The notes: a model not told the origin generated them from the letters alone. A stretch of DNA of 64,000 nucleotides from Bacillus shivajii (GCF_020519665.1 NZ_CP084703.1:1426001-1490000); one strand, 5' to 3'. Shown: positions 47,677 to 57,302, numbered from the stretch's first letter. Numbers and translations are program-made.

Positions 47677-49761
47677 TTAGAATGGGTTAGAAGCTTGTTG
47701 ACAAAAATGAATCTGGCTTTGCACAAGGGGGGCATCGTCTTTTTTCTTTACGTATTCATATTCACCATTATCCATTTGATACCTTGCTTTAACGTTATCT
47801 TCTAATGATATACGAAGGATCTCTTTTATTCTCTGTTTAATTTTTTTACTATGGATTGGGAAAAGGATTTCAACTCGTTTCTCCATGTTTCTTGTCATCC
47901 AATCAGCAGAAGATAAATATGTGGCGTCTTTTCCATTTTGGTGGAAATAGTAGACGCGGCTATGTTCTAAAAAGCGGTCAACAATGCTACGGACGGTTAT
48001 ATTTTCACTAACACCAGTTATGCCAGGACGTAAGCAGCAAATGCCTCGGACAATTAACTCGATCTTGACACCTTCACAGCTTGCTTCATAAAGCTTCATA
48101 ATGATGGGTTTATCTGTTAATGAATTCATTTTCGCGATGATTTTTCCGTTCTTGTATTTTTTTTGATAGGCGATTTCATCATCGATAAGTTTCAAAAATG
48201 TTTCTCTCATTTCAAAAGGGGCAGTGGATATGACATTCCAATTTGGTTTGTCGTTACATCCGCTTAAATGGTTAAAGATGTTAGAAGCATCGATGGCAAT
48301 TTGTTCATCTGACGTAATTAATCCCATATCTGTATAAAATTTTGCAGTATGGTCGTTATAGTTTCCGGTGCTTAAGTGAACGAAACGTTGTATGGAATCA
48401 TCATGTTGCCTTATGATAAGAGTGATTTTACTATGTGTTTTTAATCCAACAATGCCATATATGACATGAATACCTGCTTTTTCAAGCTTTTTAGCCCATT
48501 GAATATTTCTTTCTTCATCAAAACGTGCTTTTAACTCTACGAGAACCGTCACTTGTTTTCCAAGGTAAGCTGCCTCTTCTAATGCTTTTATAATTGGTGA
48601 GTCACCACTTACTCGATAAAGTGTTTGTTTTATAGCTAATACATTTGGATCAACGGCTGCTATTGTAATTAAGTCAACGATAGGTTGGAATGACTCATAT
48701 GGATGATGGAGAAATACATCTTTTTTTAAAACTGTTTCAAAAAGGTCTTCTTTATCGTTTAAGTCCAAAGCGGGCTGAGGGATGTAGCTCTCATTTGTTA
48801 AATGTTCAAACTCATTAGAGATTTCTTCATAAAACGAAAACAACATCGATAAATCAATTGGACTTGTGACCTCATAAACGTCACCTCTTTTGAGTTCGAG
48901 CACGTTCATTAAAAAAGAGAGAACATCTTTATCCATTTGTTGTTTCTGAACTTCTAAACGTACTGCAGCTCCCCATTTCCTTTTTTTTAATTCTTTTTCT
49001 ATTTCTTTTAATAAGTCCTGGGCCCCCTCTTCATGGATTGTTAAATCTGCATTACGTGTAATCCGAAAAGGCGAGACTGAAACAATGTCATTTCCTTGAA
49101 AAAGTCTCGCGATAAAATGGCGGATAACATCTTCAAGCAAGATGTAGTTACATGTTTGACTAGATGAAGGAAGCGGGATTGTTCTGTTAAGTATTGATGG
49201 AACTTGAACAATTGCCAACTTCTTATTTGTATCATTTACTTGAAGAACAACTGCTAAATTTAAACTTTTATTCATTAGCATTGGAAAAGGTCGGTACGCA
49301 TCAATGGCTACCGGTGTTAATACAGGTGATATAAAGTATTCAAACCTATTTTTTACATAGTCGTATTGCTTCCTAGTTAGTTGATCAATTGATAAAAAGT
49401 GTATCCCTTCTGATTTTAACTTTGGAAGAATCACATTCATATACAAATCATCTTGAAGTGTAACAAGGTTGCTATTCATTTCTCTTATTTCCTTCAGTTG
49501 CTGTCTTGGTGTTAAACCAGCCTTATTCTCACGTTTATTAAATCCTGCTTTGACTTGATCTTTTAAACCGGCAACACGAACCATAAAAAACTCGTCTAAA
49601 TTTGAACTGAATATTGCAAGAAATTTCAATCGTTCAAGAAGAGGGTTTGATTCATCGATGGCTTCTTCCAAGACACGTTTGTTAAATGCAAGCCAGCTTA
49701 ACTCCCGGTTATTAAAATGAACAGGTTTATTCAATTCACGGTATTTTTGAATGTTGTTCAT
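47677..49761 (-). CDS. ppk: Polyphosphate kinase
   Basis: A 694-aa PPK1-type enzyme that builds polyphosphate from ATP. N-terminal FNNRELSWLAFNKRVLEEA and SNLDEFFMVRVAGL are family hallmarks. The catalytic half has LTPVAIDAYRPFP, DPNVLAIKQTLYRVSGDSPI, ELKARFDEERNI, the phosphorylated His in LKTHSKI, and FVHLSTGNYND. ATG 49761 is nine bases after GGAGG. ppx lies 25 bases upstream on the same strand, giving a ppx-ppk operon of opposite activities. Confidence 0.95.
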   Translation of the reverse strand: MNNIQKYRELNKPVHFNNRELSWLAFNKRVLEEAIDESNPLLERLKFLAIFSSNLDEFFMVRVAGLKDQVKAGFNKRENKAGLTPRQQLKEIREMNSNLVTLQDDLYMNVILPKLKSEGIHFLSIDQLTRKQYDYVKNRFEYFISPVLTPVAIDAYRPFPMLMNKSLNLAVVLQVNDTNKKLAIVQVPSILNRTIPLPSSSQTCNYILLEDVIRHFIARLFQGNDIVSVSPFRITRNADLTIHEEGAQDLLKEIEKELKKRKWGAAVRLEVQKQQMDKDVLSFLMNVLELKRGDVYEVTSPIDLSMLFSFYEEISNEFEHLTNESYIPQPALDLNDKEDLFETVLKKDVFLHHPYESFQPIVDLITIAAVDPNVLAIKQTLYRVSGDSPIIKALEEAAYLGKQVTVLVELKARFDEERNIQWAKKLEKAGIHVIYGIVGLKTHSKITLIIRQHDDSIQRFVHLSTGNYNDHTAKFYTDMGLITSDEQIAIDASNIFNHLSGCNDKPNWNVISTAPFEMRETFLKLIDDEIAYQKKYKNGKIIAKMNSLTDKPIIMKLYEASCEGVKIELIVRGICCLRPGITGVSENITVRSIVDRFLEHSRVYYFHQNGKDATYLSSADWMTRNMEKRVEILFPIHSKKIKQRIKEILRISLEDNVKARYQMDNGEYEYVKKKDDAPLVQSQIHFCQQASNPF

Positions 49762-49786
49762 CACCAATAAACCTCCAAATTAGAAG

Positions 49787-51331
49787 TTAAACTTGTTGTA
49801 AAGATGATCTCTTGAACTGAAGTGACAATTTCTTTTTTAACGCACGTTCAATATGCTTTTTATATTTTGATGAATAAAAATATTCAAAGTAAGCATCTCC
49901 TGTACTATAAATAGTTAGGAGGAGGCCATGGTCTTCGTCGTTTGTTAACTGTAGTTTTTCAATAATATAACGATTCGAGATATTTAATGCATGACAAAAT
50001 CTCACGATTGCTCCGAGTAACTCATATTTTTCAAGTTCTTCTGTTGTAACCCAATGTCTAAATGGGTTAGCGAATTGCTTCATTTGTGAACGGGACTTAA
50101 ATGAAGCGATAAAAGCGATACCTAAACGCTCAAGGTGTGTTAATCCGTCAATTGATTGGTTTGTTATTAAATAAAAAGAATGCTCACTCTTTGACTCTGG
50201 ATGAATTGTTTCACCGATATAAAATATTTTCGCTCCCCACCGCAACATTTTAAAATCTTTTTTAGTGAAGGTCTCTCCTAAACATTGATTGATTTGAGTA
50301 GCAAAATATGTTGCAAGAACAGCAATTCTTTGGTGATGGTGTATATTTAAAGAATAGAGATGACTTAATTGATAAAAGCTTTCCTCTGTTACATTCGGGA
50401 AATGAGTAATAGCGATTTCATTTAAATAAATTTCATAAAAGAGTCCATCCCTAAGTCCTTTATTGCTTACTGTGAATGTCTTCCCGTTACTGTAAGAAAT
50501 TAAATTCTCTATCGCTGTTATAGCAGGGATGATAATATCTGCACGATCTTTTGATAGTCCATCTACTTGTTGGCGTTGTTTAAGTGTCAAATTATTCAAC
50601 TTTTCGTTTACTGAGATTACATCTTCATAGGTCATTTCATACTGGTGGAGTCCCGTAATAGGGTAGTCAATAATATGTTGATGGATTGAAGCTAAATTTC
50701 TAGCCGTTCCTCCAATGCCAATGATAGGGACTGATTTATTTTTTAGCCAAGGTAATGATGCAAAGGACTGTTGTAAAAATGTCTTAAGTTCTTCCATCTC
50801 AACTTGTGATGGTTCATTCCCTTTGATAAACCTTTGTTTTAAAGTGAGTGCACCGAAAGGAAAGCTGTGAGAGTTGATAAGCTTTCTATTCTCATATAAG
50901 GTAACTTCCGTACTTCCTCCTCCGATATCTATTGTTATCCCGTTAAGAATGTTCGTGGAATTTGTAATTGCTAAATATCCATAATATGCTTCTTGTTCAT
51001 CTGAAAGAACTTTAATGTCAAAATAACCTTGAGCTTTGATGGCAGCTAAAATATCTTGTTGATTTTTAGCGTTACGAATGGCGGCCGTTGCAACCCCTTT
51101 AATTGTACTTAGTGAATAGCTTGATACTACAGACTTAAAACGTTCTAATGTTTCTAAAATGATATCTATACCATCTTCTGTCATATTTTTATTTTCATCA
51201 ATATATGTACTTAATCTTGCAACGACCTTTAAATTTTGAATTTCTTTAAAGCAGCCATTTGCATCTATGGAATATATCACAAAGCGAATTGAATTAGATC
51301 CCATATCGATAATGCCGATTTGATGTTGCAT
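49787..51331 (-). CDS. ppx: Exopolyphosphatase (Ppx/GppA family)
   Basis: A 514-aa phosphatase of the actin-like ASKHA fold that removes phosphate from polyphosphate ends. GIIDMGSNSIRF is the phosphate 1 loop, NGITIDIGGGSTEVTLYE phosphate 2, and GIGGTARNLA the adenosine-like motif. The C-terminal HD-like helical domain (about 315-514) has HHHQRIAVLATYFA. ATG 51331 follows AAGGGTGAT; the longer open frame to 51445 is not supported. Divergent from the zinc operon. Confidence 0.92.
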   Translation of the reverse strand: MQHQIGIIDMGSNSIRFVIYSIDANGCFKEIQNLKVVARLSTYIDENKNMTEDGIDIILETLERFKSVVSSYSLSTIKGVATAAIRNAKNQQDILAAIKAQGYFDIKVLSDEQEAYYGYLAITNSTNILNGITIDIGGGSTEVTLYENRKLINSHSFPFGALTLKQRFIKGNEPSQVEMEELKTFLQQSFASLPWLKNKSVPIIGIGGTARNLASIHQHIIDYPITGLHQYEMTYEDVISVNEKLNNLTLKQRQQVDGLSKDRADIIIPAITAIENLISYSNGKTFTVSNKGLRDGLFYEIYLNEIAITHFPNVTEESFYQLSHLYSLNIHHHQRIAVLATYFATQINQCLGETFTKKDFKMLRWGAKIFYIGETIHPESKSEHSFYLITNQSIDGLTHLERLGIAFIASFKSRSQMKQFANPFRHWVTTEELEKYELLGAIVRFCHALNISNRYIIEKLQLTNDEDHGLLLTIYSTGDAYFEYFYSSKYKKHIERALKKKLSLQFKRSSLQQV

Positions 51332-51457
51332 AGTTAGATCACCCTTATTTAAAGCGTTAGTATGAAATACGATTTGATGCTTCGGTAATATAAAAATAAT
51401 CTCTTTCATTATATAAGTTTCTGTTGCTTCATGCGATTCATACATGAATTCAATTTG

Positions 51458-51486
51458 TTTACAAAGGAAGTCCTCTCATGTATACT
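51458..51486 (+). promoter_or_regulatory. Sigma-A promoter of the zinc-type ABC operon
   Basis: TTTACA (51458-51463), 17 bases, TATACT (51481-51486). Confidence 0.65.
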
Positions 51487-51503
51487 ACGATGAGGATAAA
51501 TCG

Positions 51504-51522
51504 GAATGATTCTTAATCATTA
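51504..51522. promoter_or_regulatory. Putative Zur box
   Basis: GAATGATTC (51504-51512) and TAATCATTA (51514-51522) are both 4-1-4 palindromes, and together form a larger inverted repeat AATGATT-CTT-AATCATT. TAATNATTA is the core of Fur/Zur-family operators. It overlaps the expected start of transcription, and zur is the last gene of the same operon. Confidence 0.6.
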
Positions 51523-51563
51523 TGAAAAATCGAAGACTTTTTTTGAAGTAAGTGGAGGTTCCT

Positions 51564-52370
51564 ATGAGTAATAAAAATCATCCATGGGCTGTTGAAATAG
51601 AAAACGTGACATTCTCCTATGGAAAAGAAAATGTATTAGAAAATATTCAACTTCGAATTCCGCAAGGCTCTTTCTTAGGATTAGTTGGACCGAACGGCTC
51701 AGGAAAATCTACACTTATAAAGTGTATCCTCGGTCTTGTTAAGCCATCTAAAGGGAGTATCCGCTTATACGGAAAACCAGTTGATAAATTTCAAAACTGG
51801 AGTCATGTTGGTTTTGTCTCACAAAAAGCAAACAGTTTTAACAGTGGATTTCCTGCAACTGTATTTGAAGTTGTTTCCATGGGCTTATATGGGAAGGTCG
51901 GCTTATTTCGCTTTTTAACGAAAAAACATAAAGAAAAAGTAAAAGAAGCAATTAAACAAGTAGGTATGGAAGATTATATGCAACAAAACATCGGACAGTT
52001 GTCTGGCGGTCAGCAACAACGTGTTTTTATTGCAAGAGCATTAGTTAGTGATCCTAAGCTTCTAATTCTCGATGAACCAACTGTTGGTGTGGATGCGCAA
52101 TCTGTTCAAAACTTTTATAATATGCTAAAAAAGTTAAACGTAGAAGAAGGTATTACGTTAATTTTTATCACACATGACATCGGTGCAATGACAGAGTATA
52201 TTACTGATGTTGCATGTTTAAATAAATATTTACATTTCCATGGTGACAAACATGAGTTTGAATCACAACAAGAAGAGATGATGTCTTCCCTTTATGGACA
52301 TGACGTACAATTATTAACCCATAATCATGACCATTCTCACAACCACGATCATGGGGGCGAACACCCATGA
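51564..52370 (+). CDS. znuC: Zinc-type ABC transporter, ATP-binding protein with His-rich tail
   Basis: A 268-aa ATPase. Walker A GPNGSGKST, signature LSGGQQQR, Walker B LLILDEPTVGVD and H-loop THD are intact. The last 16 residues include HNHDHSHNHDHGGEH, a metal-binding tail not needed for ATPase function and consistent with zinc or nickel. ATG 51564 follows GTGGAGG; GTG 51552 belongs to that site. The following permease starts in an ATGA overlap. Zur box upstream and zur downstream support zinc. Confidence 0.88.
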   Translation: MSNKNHPWAVEIENVTFSYGKENVLENIQLRIPQGSFLGLVGPNGSGKSTLIKCILGLVKPSKGSIRLYGKPVDKFQNWSHVGFVSQKANSFNSGFPATVFEVVSMGLYGKVGLFRFLTKKHKEKVKEAIKQVGMEDYMQQNIGQLSGGQQQRVFIARALVSDPKLLILDEPTVGVDAQSVQNFYNMLKKLNVEEGITLIFITHDIGAMTEYITDVACLNKYLHFHGDKHEFESQQEEMMSSLYGHDVQLLTHNHDHSHNHDHGGEHP

Positions 52371-53200
52371 TATCCGTGTTCTTTCAATACGATTTCTTAC
52401 GTTATTCTTTATATACAGGATTAATGATCGGTTTTTTAGCTCCGTTTATAGGAGTTTTTTTGGCGGTAAGAAGGTTAGCGATGATTGCAGATGCTTTATC
52501 GCATATAACGTTATCAGGAATAGCATTTAGTTTATTGCTTGGAAGACATTATTCTGTTTTTGCAGGGTTAAACCCTTTATATATGGGGATGACTTTTTCT
52601 GTCGGTGGCGCAATATTTATTGAAAATCTAAGAAATGCTTATCAATTCTATAAGGAACTTGCGATTCCCATTATTCTATCTGCAGGTATTGGTGTTGGCG
52701 TAGTTTTCATTTCACTTGCTAATGGCTTTAATACAGATTTGTTTGCTTATTTATTTGGAAGCGTTGTTGCGATTAGTCAATCAGACTTTCAAATGATTTC
52801 AATTATTACAGCTGTTGTTATCATATTAATTATCTTATTTTATAAAGAATGGTTCTTTTTAAGTTTTGATGAGGACCAAGCTGTGATCGCAGGAATTCCA
52901 AAAAAAGCGCTGCACTTTATTTTCATTATTATGGTTGGACTTACGATTGCCGCATCGATGAGAATTGTAGGGATCTTACTCGTATCATCATTAATGACAC
53001 TTCCTGTTGCTGCTGCTATGCGTTGGGCAAGGGGATTTAAGCAAATGTTTGTTTATGCGGTGATTTTTGGTGAAATCTCTGTTGTGATTGGATTAATAAG
53101 TGCCTTTCATTTAGATGTTGTGCCAGGCGGAATGATTGTATTAGTTAATGTCGTTATATTATTAATATCAATATTGCTCACTCGAAAGCGTGCAGCATAA
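52367..53200 (+). CDS. Zinc-type ABC transporter permease 1
   Basis: A 277-aa ABC-3 family membrane protein with about eight helices. Typical segments: LMIGFLAPFIGVFLAVRRLAMIADALSHITLSGIAF and RIVGILLVSSLMTLPVAAAM. It starts in an ATGA overlap with the ATPase gene. A second permease of the same family follows after 15 bases, about equally long and diverged, suggesting a two-permease (heterodimer) transporter or two alternative complexes. Confidence 0.9.
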   Translation: MISVFFQYDFLRYSLYTGLMIGFLAPFIGVFLAVRRLAMIADALSHITLSGIAFSLLLGRHYSVFAGLNPLYMGMTFSVGGAIFIENLRNAYQFYKELAIPIILSAGIGVGVVFISLANGFNTDLFAYLFGSVVAISQSDFQMISIITAVVIILIILFYKEWFFLSFDEDQAVIAGIPKKALHFIFIIMVGLTIAASMRIVGILLVSSLMTLPVAAAMRWARGFKQMFVYAVIFGEISVVIGLISAFHLDVVPGGMIVLVNVVILLISILLTRKRAA

Positions 53201-53215
53201 ATAAGGTGAGAGCTC

Positions 53216-54067
53216 ATGGAATTATTGCAACAATTAACATTTTTAGAACGAGGAATTATCGCCGGCTTAATGATTGGATTTATTTGTCCACTATTAGGTT
53301 CGTTTTTGTTAGTTAGAAGAATTACGGTCATTTCGGAAGCTCTTTCTCATATTACGTTAACTGGAATAGCAGCAGGGATCTTTTTAAGTCAAGCTGTAAC
53401 GTGGCTTGCCTTTATAAACCCATTATATACAGGGCTTATTTTTTCTCTAATAGGGTCGCTACTCGTTGAAAAGCTTCGGCAAATATACAAACACTTCCAA
53501 GAGTTGGCGATTCCTATTATTTTGTCTGGTGGAATTGGGTTAGGAGCGATTCTAATTAGTTTGGGGCAAACAAATTATGCACAGTGGTACAACTATTTGT
53601 TTGGAAGTATCGTTACAGTAACTTTATCTGATTTGTATTTTATATTTGGTACAGGGATTGTGGCGCTCTTTATATTAGGTGGATTTTATAAAGAGCTACT
53701 CTCGATATCATTTGATCAAGAATTTGCAAAAACCTCTGGTATTTCTGTTAAAAGATTAAACTTCTTCTTTGCTGTATTAATTGCGCTTGTCATTTCAATG
53801 TCGATGAAAGTAGTTGGCATACTATTAGTCGGTGCTATGGTAACATTACCAGTAGCTGCGAGTATTCAAATAGCAAAAAGCTTCCGCCAAGTCGCTCTAC
53901 TTGCGATTTTATTTGGTGAATTAGCGATGATCGGTGGTATAATTGCATCATATTACTTTAACATAGCAACAGGTGGAATGATTGTCGTAACAGGTATTGT
54001 CATACTACTCGTAGCTATATTAGTTAAAAAAATGAAAATGTTCATCCAAACAGTAAAATCAGTATAA
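53216..54067 (+). CDS. Zinc-type ABC transporter permease 2
   Basis: A 283-aa paralogue of the preceding permease. It shares GLMIGFICPLLGSFLLVRRITVISEALSHITLTGIAAG, ELAIPIILSGGIGLG, NYLFGSIV and KVVGILLVGAMVTLPVAASIQ with permease 1. Both copies appear intact, so neither is a decaying duplicate. AAGGTGAG precedes ATG 53216. zur follows 22 bases later. No substrate-binding lipoprotein gene lies in the operon. Confidence 0.9.
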   Translation: MELLQQLTFLERGIIAGLMIGFICPLLGSFLLVRRITVISEALSHITLTGIAAGIFLSQAVTWLAFINPLYTGLIFSLIGSLLVEKLRQIYKHFQELAIPIILSGGIGLGAILISLGQTNYAQWYNYLFGSIVTVTLSDLYFIFGTGIVALFILGGFYKELLSISFDQEFAKTSGISVKRLNFFFAVLIALVISMSMKVVGILLVGAMVTLPVAASIQIAKSFRQVALLAILFGELAMIGGIIASYYFNIATGGMIVVTGIVILLVAILVKKMKMFIQTVKSV

Positions 54068-54089
54068 GGGTCAGAGGGGGAGACGAGCC

Positions 54090-54518
54090 GTGAATATGCA
54101 AGAAGCAATGCAACGTTTAAAAGAAGAAGGATTTAAGCATACAGATAAACGTGAAGATATATTGCAGTTATTCTCCGATGAGAAAAGATATTTAGCAGCT
54201 AAAGACGTATTAGATCATCTCCAAGAAAAATATGGGGGATTAAGTTTCGATACAATTTATCGTAACCTTTCTCTTTTTACAGACTTAGGGATATTGGAAG
54301 CAACAGAGTTAGATGGTGAAAAAAAGTTTCGATTTTCGTGTTCTACAGAACACCATCACCATCATTTAATTTGTTTAGATTGTGGAAAGACAAAGCATAT
54401 TCATGACTGTCCGATGGAGATGTTTCCAATTGGAGATGAAAGTTTTAAAATAGTTGGACATAAATTTGAAGTATATGGATATTGTAATCAATGCCAAAAA
54501 AACGAAAACCCAAGCTAA
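54090..54518 (+). CDS. zur: Zinc uptake regulator Zur (Fur family)
   Basis: A 142-aa zinc-dependent repressor. The winged-helix domain starts MQEAMQRLKEEGFKHTDKRE and includes LSFDTIYRNLSLFTDLGI. The metal-binding half has EHHHHHLICLDCGKTK and a C-terminal CNQC pair forming the structural Cys4 zinc site. This resembles B. subtilis Zur closely. The start is GTG 54090, ten bases after AGGGGG. Being last in its own target operon implies autoregulation. Confidence 0.92.
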   Translation: MNMQEAMQRLKEEGFKHTDKREDILQLFSDEKRYLAAKDVLDHLQEKYGGLSFDTIYRNLSLFTDLGILEATELDGEKKFRFSCSTEHHHHHLICLDCGKTKHIHDCPMEMFPIGDESFKIVGHKFEVYGYCNQCQKNENPS

Positions 54519-54546
54519 AGTTATAATTGCTTAGCTTGGGTTTTTT
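54508..54546 (+). terminator. Terminator after zur
   Basis: AACCCAAGCTAA pairs with TTAGCTTGGGTT, followed by T residues; it overlaps the end of zur. Confidence 0.93.
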
Positions 54547-54618
54547 GCTTGTTTTTATTAGAATTTATTTCATGTATGACCAACTGCCCTTAGAGTTGAG
54601 AATAGAGCTCATCGAATT

Positions 54619-55182
54619 TTATAGCAATGATTGAACAATTTTTTTTGCAGCTTGCCAATCTTTTGCACGATTAACGAGTTTATGAACAGGGTCTTGGTTG
54701 TAAGGTGTATCCATTAAAATAACAGGAATTTCGCACTCTTCAGCTATATTACACGCATTATCGTGCTTATCTTCAAAGAAAAGATCGACACGATGTTGTT
54801 TTACGGCAGAAATTTTATCATGTGTACCAATTAGTTCGATGTGATCATATGGAACTTTTGTTTTATTAAACCAATCAGTAGTCAGGTTTAAATATTCAGT
54901 TGGTCTTGCACTAATGTAATAAAGCTCATGCTCATTTGTCCACTCTGTTAATATTTGATGTGCATCAATCGCTAATTCAGCTTGCGCATAAATATTTGGT
55001 TCGTGTATTTTCATCCATTTCCAAAAATCTTCTTTTGTCACACCGAGAGCTGTTGATAATTCGTATTCTTTAATGTCATGAATCGTGAGCTCTTTTTTAA
55101 AGTGTTCATTTAAATACGGGATAAAGGTTGCTGGATCCGTTACTGTTCCATCAATGTCAATCCCAAAACGTTTTTTATTCAT
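54619..55182 (-). CDS. yqfW: 5'(3')-deoxyribonucleotidase-like HAD protein (YqfW)
   Basis: A 187-aa HAD-fold phosphatase of the NT5C type. FGIDIDGTVTDP carries the nucleophile Asp and general acid Asp; YYISARP is motif II; the conserved lysine and LFFEDKHDNA give motifs III and IV. Putative substrates are deoxynucleoside monophosphates. GGTGAG lies before the ATG at 55182. The gene lies between zur and yqfX, as in B. subtilis. Confidence 0.88.
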   Translation of the reverse strand: MNKKRFGIDIDGTVTDPATFIPYLNEHFKKELTIHDIKEYELSTALGVTKEDFWKWMKIHEPNIYAQAELAIDAHQILTEWTNEHELYYISARPTEYLNLTTDWFNKTKVPYDHIELIGTHDKISAVKQHRVDLFFEDKHDNACNIAEECEIPVILMDTPYNQDPVHKLVNRAKDWQAAKKIVQSLL

Positions 55183-55279
55183 TTTCTCACCACTTTACAC
55201 TTGAAATCATTGTCATCCATAATCACTCTTTTATTGTAACATACTAAGGCTACACGTAATGGCAAAGGAGTGGATTTAG

Positions 55280-55708
55280 ATGTCCGAATATGATAAGAAT
55301 CACCCACGTGATTTCCATGTAGTAAAAGATGAGCGTAGTGATGATAAAAAGGTTGACCCTGAAAAGGAACATCATCCTGACTTAAGAGAAGAAACAGCGG
55401 CTGAATATACGCCCAATCCTGGCTTAGTAGGGGGAAGACAACAAGTTGATCTTTCTTCTGATAAGACAAGAGAAGTTGAAGATACAGAAAATGAAGATGA
55501 AGCAGTAGCAGGTAAAGGTGTCGGTACACTTGCACTTGCTTTATCAATCGTATCTTTATTTTTCTTGCCAATCATTTTTGCCGCTGCAGGCTTAGTCTTA
55601 GGGTTTGTTTCGCTTAATCGACATGCAAAAGGGCTTGGCTATACAGCAATTGCTATTAGTGCCTTTTCGATTATCATGAGTGTCTTTTTCGCACCATTTG
55701 TATCATAA
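55280..55708 (+). CDS. yqfX: YqfX-like membrane protein (DUF4190-type)
   Basis: A 142-aa protein. Residues 1-75 are hydrophilic and acidic (SEYDKNHPRDFHV...). Two membrane helices follow (about 80-108 and 118-140) with GVGTLALALSIVSLFFLPIIFAAAGLVLG, then LGYTAIAIS. This fits YqfX of B. subtilis, whose role is not known. AAAGGAGTGG precedes ATG 55280. A terminator and the 20-bp tandem array follow. Confidence 0.85.
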   Translation: MSEYDKNHPRDFHVVKDERSDDKKVDPEKEHHPDLREETAAEYTPNPGLVGGRQQVDLSSDKTREVEDTENEDEAVAGKGVGTLALALSIVSLFFLPIIFAAAGLVLGFVSLNRHAKGLGYTAIAISAFSIIMSVFFAPFVS

Positions 55709-55749
55709 AATGCCATACGTGTGATGTTTCATATAAATGGAACATGATG

Positions 55750-55777
55750 AGGCTGGTCATAAGTGGCCAGTCTTTTA
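55750..55777 (+). terminator. Terminator after yqfX
   Basis: GGCTGG-TCA / TGG-CCAGTC hairpin then TTTTA. Confidence 0.75.
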
Positions 55778-55800
55778 AATTGTTATTGATGTTTTCTCTA

Positions 55801-56140
55801 CTAGTAAAGTTACTGACAAATAGAAAAAGTCGCGGACAAATAGAAAAAGTCGCGGACAAATGGAAAAAGTTGCGGACAAATAGAAAAAGTCGCGGACAAA
55901 TAGAAAAAGTTGCGGACAAATAGAAAAAGTTGCGGACAAATTGAAAAAGTCGCGGACAAATGGAAAAAGTTACGGACAAATCGAAAAAGTCGCGGACAAA
56001 TGGAAAAAGTCGCGGACAAATCAAAAAACTCACGGACAAATGGAAAAAGTTGCGGATAAATCGAGATTTTCGCGGACAAACAGAAAAAGTTGCGGACAAA
56101 CCGAAAAAGTTACGGACAAATCGAAAAAGTCGCGGACAAC
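55801..56140. repeat. 20-bp tandem repeat array, 17 units
   Basis: Exactly 20 bases per unit with no indel: consensus NNGAAAAAGTYRCGGACAAA. The first unit (55801) is degenerate and the last ends in GGACAAC. Substitutions concentrate at the first two bases and at two Y/R positions. Each unit has an A5 tract. It lies between the convergent genes yqfX and ispG. Units are head to tail without spacers, so it is not CRISPR. Open frames across it are artefacts of a stop-poor repeat. Confidence 0.97.
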
Positions 56141-56151
56141 TTTATAATATA

Positions 56152-56181
56152 AAAAACGCGGAGAAAATTCCCCGCGTTTTT
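56152..56181 (-). terminator. Terminator after ispG
   Basis: AAAAACGCGG / CCGCGTTTTT stem with ten-base loop; on the minus strand it ends in TTTTTT. Usable in both directions. Confidence 0.88.
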
Positions 56182-56186
56182 AGCCG

Positions 56187-57302
56187 TTATTTTGTTTCTA
56201 ATTGTTCTTTTTCAAGACGCTGTTTTTCTTCGTGTTCAGCTGCTAATTTATCAATTTCTTTCTTAAGTTCCTCAACCATCGTTTCTTCAGGTACTTTACG
56301 GATGGTCTTTCCTTTACGGAATAAAAGTCCTTCGCCGCGAGCTCCTGCGATACCGATATCTGCTTCTTTCGCTTCACCTGGGCCGTTAACGGCACAGCCA
56401 AGCACAGAAACTTTAATTGGAGCATTTATTTTTTGAATATATTCATCGACTTCGTTTGCAATACTGATTAAATCAATCTCAATTCTTCCGCAAGTAGGGC
56501 ATGAAACTAATGTAGCTGCATTTGCTGCTAGACCAAAGGATTTAAGTAGCTCTTTAGCAACTTTTACCTCTTCAACAGGGTCTGCACTTAAGGAGATACG
56601 AACTGTACTTCCGATCCCTTTATGGAGCAATATTCCTAATCCGGCAGAACTTTTTACTGTTCCTGAAAAAAGTGTTCCGGATTCAGTGATCCCTAAATGA
56701 AGTGGATAATTAAAAGTTTTTGCCGCTTTTTCGTAAGCTTCGACTGCTAAATTCACATCAGAAGCTTTCATTGAAACGATAATGTCATGGAAGTCGAGAT
56801 CTTCTAAAATTTTGATATGATGAAGAGCACTTTCGACCATGCCGTCAGCAGTAGGGTAGCCATACTTTTCTAAAATTCGTTTTTCAAGTGATCCAGCATT
56901 GACCCCAATACGAATTGGAATTCCTTTTTCCTTTGCCGCATTAACAACGGCTTCTACTTTTTCTTTTCTACCGATATTCCCTGGGTTGATTCGGATTTTA
57001 TCTGCTCCGCCTTCAATAGCTTTTAGAGCGAGCTTATAATCAAAATGAATATCAACGACGAGTGGAATGTTAATACGTTTTTTAATTTCAGAAATTGCCT
57101 CAGCATCTTTCATTTCTGGACATGCTACACGAACAATTTGACATCCGGCTTCTTCTAAACGTGTAATTTCAGCAACCGTTGCTTCAACATCATGTGTTTT
57201 TGACATTGTCATACTTTGAATCGTTACTTCATCTGTCCCGCCAATCGTTAAATGGCCAACTTTGACCGGACGTGTATCTCTACGATGAATGATCTCAGTC
57301 AT
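56187..57302 (-). CDS. ispG: 4-hydroxy-3-methylbut-2-enyl-diphosphate synthase
   Basis: A 371-aa iron-sulfur enzyme of the MEP pathway, upstream of IspH. TIM-barrel blocks: VGGT-like [45 protein letters not shown] and [20 protein letters not shown]. The cluster cysteines are in SCPTCGR and the later [12 protein letters not shown]. The C-terminal 25 residues are a charged helix. Collinear with B. subtilis yqfY/ispG. Confidence 0.96.
   Translation of the reverse strand: MTEIIHRRDTRPVKVGHLTIGGTDEVTIQSMTMSKTHDVEATVAEITRLEEAGCQIVRVACPEMKDAEAISEIKKRINIPLVVDIHFDYKLALKAIEGGADKIRINPGNIGRKEKVEAVVNAAKEKGIPIRIGVNAGSLEKRILEKYGYPTADGMVESALHHIKILEDLDFHDIIVSMKASDVNLAVEAYEKAAKTFNYPLHLGITESGTLFSGTVKSSAGLGILLHKGIGSTVRISLSADPVEEVKVAKELLKSFGLAANAATLVSCPTCGRIEIDLISIANEVDEYIQKINAPIKVSVLGCAVNGPGEAKEADIGIAGARGEGLLFRKGKTIRKVPEETMVEELKKEIDKLAAEHEEKQRLEKEQLETK

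Noticed and set aside
51332-51445. 38-residue N-terminal extension of Ppx
   Set aside because: AAGGGTGAT and the family start QIGIIDMGSNSIRF place the start at 51331.
55674-56099. Long open frames across the 20-bp array (FVRNFF / SICPRLF repeat peptides)
   Set aside because: The 20-bp unit lacks stops in several frames at once, so peptides with a 20-residue period arise in more than one frame and strand. There is no binding site and no family match.
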